From NCBI GenBank assembly GCA_012521335.1, contig JAAYMM010000040.1, forward strand, positions 1-33,383: a stretch of 33,383 nt of DNA, written 5' to 3'. Shown here piece by piece: positions 31,527-33,383 of the stretch. The notes under the pieces were generated by a model. The model saw nothing but the letters and a program-made list of their open reading frames with translations, was not told the DNA's origin and made no database searches. Position 1 is the stretch's first letter, and each line of letters begins with the position of its first letter. This DNA is from Bacillota bacterium (lineage in GTDB: Bacteria; Bacillota; Limnochordia; Darwinibacteriales; Darwinibacteriaceae). A program made the position numbers and the translations under genes.

Positions 31527-31919
31527 ATGGATTTTGAACAGATCAAAGCGTTGATCCAGCTTGTGGATTCCAGTGGAATAACCGAGTTTGAACTGGAAGG
31601 GGGAGACCTGCGCCTCCGCATTCGCAAGGCTTCCACGCCAGCGCAGCCCCCTGCAGCAGTGCCGCCGGGCGCCCAGTTGGAGCCGGTAGCGGCCCCCATG
31701 GTGGGCACTTTTTACCGCTCACCAGCACCGGATGCCCCTCCGTTTGTCCAGGAGGGAGATGCGGTGTCCCCGGGGCAGGTACTGTGTGTGATTGAGGCCA
31801 TGAAGATGATGAATGAAATAGAGGCTGAGCTGAGCGGTGTGGTGCGGCAGATTCTAGTGGCGGACGGCCAACCAGTGGAGTACGGCCAGGTGCTCATGCT
31901 CATCGAACGCAGGGCTTAG
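31527..31919 (+). CDS. accB: Biotin carboxyl carrier protein of acetyl-CoA carboxylase
   Basis: Carries the carboxyl-biotin in fatty-acid synthesis. The 130-aa protein has an N-terminal helix, a Pro/Ala-rich linker (STPAQPPAAVPPGAQ) and the biotinyl domain with EAMKMMNE; K93 is the biotinylated lysine. ATG 31527 follows AAGAAGAGGTGG. accC starts 11 bases after the stop. Confidence 0.96.
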   Translation: MDFEQIKALIQLVDSSGITEFELEGGDLRLRIRKASTPAQPPAAVPPGAQLEPVAAPMVGTFYRSPAPDAPPFVQEGDAVSPGQVLCVIEAMKMMNEIEAELSGVVRQILVADGQPVEYGQVLMLIERRA

Positions 31920-31930
31920 GTGGTGGAGCT

Positions 31931-33283
31931 GTGCGGAGAATTCTCGTGGCCAATCGGGGAGAGGTCGCTCTGCGCATTATCCGCGCCTGCCGGGAGCTGA
32001 GCATCGAGACAGTTGCCATCTATTCGGAGGCGGATCGCACTGCTCTGCACACCACCCAGGCAGATGAGGCCGTGTGTGTGGGCCCTGCCCCCGCGGAGCA
32101 AAGCTACCTGCACATGCAGAACATCCTGGCCGCGGCGTTGATCTGCGGTGCGGACGGGGTGCACCCCGGGTATGGGTTTTTGAGCGAGAACGCACTCTTT
32201 GCGGAAATGTGCGCTGCCCACGGCCTGGTGTTTATCGGCCCTTCGTCCCAGCACCTGGAATTGCTGGGGGATAAGGCCCGGGCCAAGGCGGTCATGGAGG
32301 AGGCGGGGGTACCGGTCATCCCAGGCAGCGGGGTCATCTCCAGCCGGACGGATCTGGTGGAAACTGCCGCGGAGCTGGGTTATCCCGTTTTGCTTAAGGC
32401 CAGGTCGGGAGGCGGGGGCAAGGGGATGCGCCTAGCGCAAGACCGCACTGAGCTTCTTCGGGTCTTTGACACCGCCCGAGCCGAAGCGCGGGCTTCTTTC
32501 CAGGATGATGCTGTGTACCTGGAGAAGTGCCTTCTCGGCGCCAGGCACATTGAGGTGCAGCTTTTGGCAGACAACTACGGGAATGTGGTGCACGTGGGGG
32601 AAAGGGAGTGTTCGCTGCAGCACCGCTATCAAAAGCTGCTTGAGGAGTGCCCAGCGCCGCAGATCAGCGCTGAGCTGCGGGCTAGGCTGGGAGCTGCCGC
32701 CCTGCAGGGCGCACGGGCAGTGAACTACCGGGGTGCCGGGACCATGGAGTTCCTTGTGGATCCCGCGGGAAACTTCTATTTTGTCGAGATGAACCCGCGG
32801 CTCCAGGTGGAGCATCCCGTCACCGAGCTGGTTTACGGTGTGGATTTGGTAAAGGAACAGATCCGCCTTGCCGCGGGCGAACCCTTGAGGTACAGCCAGG
32901 CTATGCTCAGCCCTAGGGGGCACGCCATTGAATGCCGCATCAACGCCGAGGCAGTAGCGCCCGGTTCTCGGCCGATTCCAGGAGTGGTTGAAAAACTGAT
33001 TGTACCAGGTGGGCCAGGGGTGCGCTGGGATAGCCACATTTACCAGGGTTACTCCGTTCCACCGTTCTACGATGCCCTGCTGGGCAAGCTCATCGCCTGG
33101 GGTGAGGATCGGCAGGAAGCGCTGCGGTGCATGGAGCGGGCACTGCAGGAGCTGGTCATCGAAGGTGTGCAGACGAGCCTGGCTTTCCACCGTGCCGTGC
33201 TGCGCGACGAGCGTTTCCGGGCGGGCAGCTATTCCACGGATTTTGTGCGACAGTGGCTGGCAGAATCGGAAATTGTAGGATAA
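31931..33283 (+). CDS. accC: Biotin carboxylase subunit of acetyl-CoA carboxylase
   Basis: ATP-dependent carboxylation of biotin on AccB. The 450-aa ATP-grasp enzyme shows ILVANRGEVALRIIRACREL, the glycine-rich ATP loop ARSGGGGKGMRLA, FVEMNPRLQVEHPVTEL and the C-terminal domain. It starts with GTG 31931 behind GGTGGAG. Length and order after accB are standard for the family. Confidence 0.97.
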   Translation: MRRILVANRGEVALRIIRACRELSIETVAIYSEADRTALHTTQADEAVCVGPAPAEQSYLHMQNILAAALICGADGVHPGYGFLSENALFAEMCAAHGLVFIGPSSQHLELLGDKARAKAVMEEAGVPVIPGSGVISSRTDLVETAAELGYPVLLKARSGGGGKGMRLAQDRTELLRVFDTARAEARASFQDDAVYLEKCLLGARHIEVQLLADNYGNVVHVGERECSLQHRYQKLLEECPAPQISAELRARLGAAALQGARAVNYRGAGTMEFLVDPAGNFYFVEMNPRLQVEHPVTELVYGVDLVKEQIRLAAGEPLRYSQAMLSPRGHAIECRINAEAVAPGSRPIPGVVEKLIVPGGPGVRWDSHIYQGYSVPPFYDALLGKLIAWGEDRQEALRCMERALQELVIEGVQTSLAFHRAVLRDERFRAGSYSTDFVRQWLAESEIVG

Positions 33284-33301
33284 GGAATTGTTTGGTATAA
33301 T
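33273..33301 (+). promoter_or_regulatory. Sigma-A promoter of yqhY
   Basis: TTGTAG (33273-33278) and TATAAT (33296-33301) are 17 bases apart, with TGG before the -10 (extended element). The -35 lies in the end of accC. It suggests yqhY has its own transcript in addition to the accBC read-through. Confidence 0.8.
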
Positions 33302-33322
33302 AGCGGACAGGAGGTGTGAGCG

Positions 33323-33383
33323 ATGTCAGAAAACGAACGCCGCAACGAGTTGGGCGATCTAAAGATTGCCAATGAAGTCGTGG
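33323..33383 (+). CDS. yqhY: Asp23/Gls24-family protein (YqhY), 5' end only
   Basis: The first 20 codons of a gene cut by the window end. MSENERRNELGDLKIANEVV matches the start of Asp23/Gls24 proteins, and the position right after accC is that of yqhY in Bacillus, where it is linked to control of acetyl-CoA carboxylase. ATG 33323 has GGAGGTG upstream. Confidence 0.75.
   Translation, partial: MSENERRNELGDLKIANEVV

Overview
This window comes from the chromosome of an endospore-forming member of the Bacillota (Firmicutes) with fairly high GC. It carries the whole spoIIIA operon, a split sigK, dapF, efp, accBC and yqeG-yqeH. The order pepQ-efp-(small gene)-spoIIIAA-AH-accB-accC-yqhY is the one known from Bacillus and Clostridia. 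The GC content, the CD1247-like gene and the M42 peptidase cluster suggest a clostridial or Limnochordia-like lineage, but the sequence alone cannot fix the genus.

Layout. 1-3.1 kb: an RluA-type pseudouridine synthase, a two-gene nucleoside-recognition (Gate) membrane pair and a convergent secreted protein of unknown function. 3.1-8.8 kb: a bifunctional aminotransferase/acyl-thioester reductase with its own sigma-A promoter and terminator, then a DegT-type aminotransferase, dapF and a glycerophosphodiesterase. 8.8-11.9 kb: a minus-strand operon of three M42 aminopeptidases. 12-17.5 kb: a DUF123/GIY-YIG protein, a small antisense gene, tldD-tldE-folT, small helical proteins, an ArsR-type repressor with a candidate operator and a second ECF S component. 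17.5-22.3 kb: sigK cut in two by a skin-type element. 22.3-26.5 kb: yqeG-yqeH, a small gene with a sporulation-like promoter, pepQ, efp and a CD1247-like protein. 26.5-33.4 kb: the spoIIIA operon behind a clear sigma-E promoter, then accB, accC and the start of yqhY. No gene-free stretch exceeds 300 bases, and no tRNA, rRNA or CRISPR array was seen.

The most interesting part is the sigK intervening element. The N-terminal part of pro-sigma-K (to 17938) and its C-terminal part (from 21946) join in frame at the conserved ...CIENE/ILMHLR... point if about 4007 bp are removed. Both the rejoined chromosomal site and the circle junction are inverted repeats centred on the same GA dinucleotide (17936-17937 = 21943-21944), which fixes the crossover point. 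The element is very small and fully packed. It holds a SpoIVCA-like serine recombinase that stops after the recombinase domain (no zinc ribbon or coiled coil), a maltose phosphorylase (GH65) under a sigma-A promoter with a cre/LacI-type operator, and a beta-phosphoglucomutase gene broken by an amber codon at a metal-ligand glutamate. The inferred picture is a developmentally excised element reduced to an excision enzyme and a sugar-catabolic cargo that is now decaying.

A second notable gene is the 871-residue fusion of a class III aminotransferase to a domain resembling cyanobacterial long-chain acyl-ACP reductase, with both catalytic residues present. It suggests a one-protein route from acyl thioester through aldehyde to amine.
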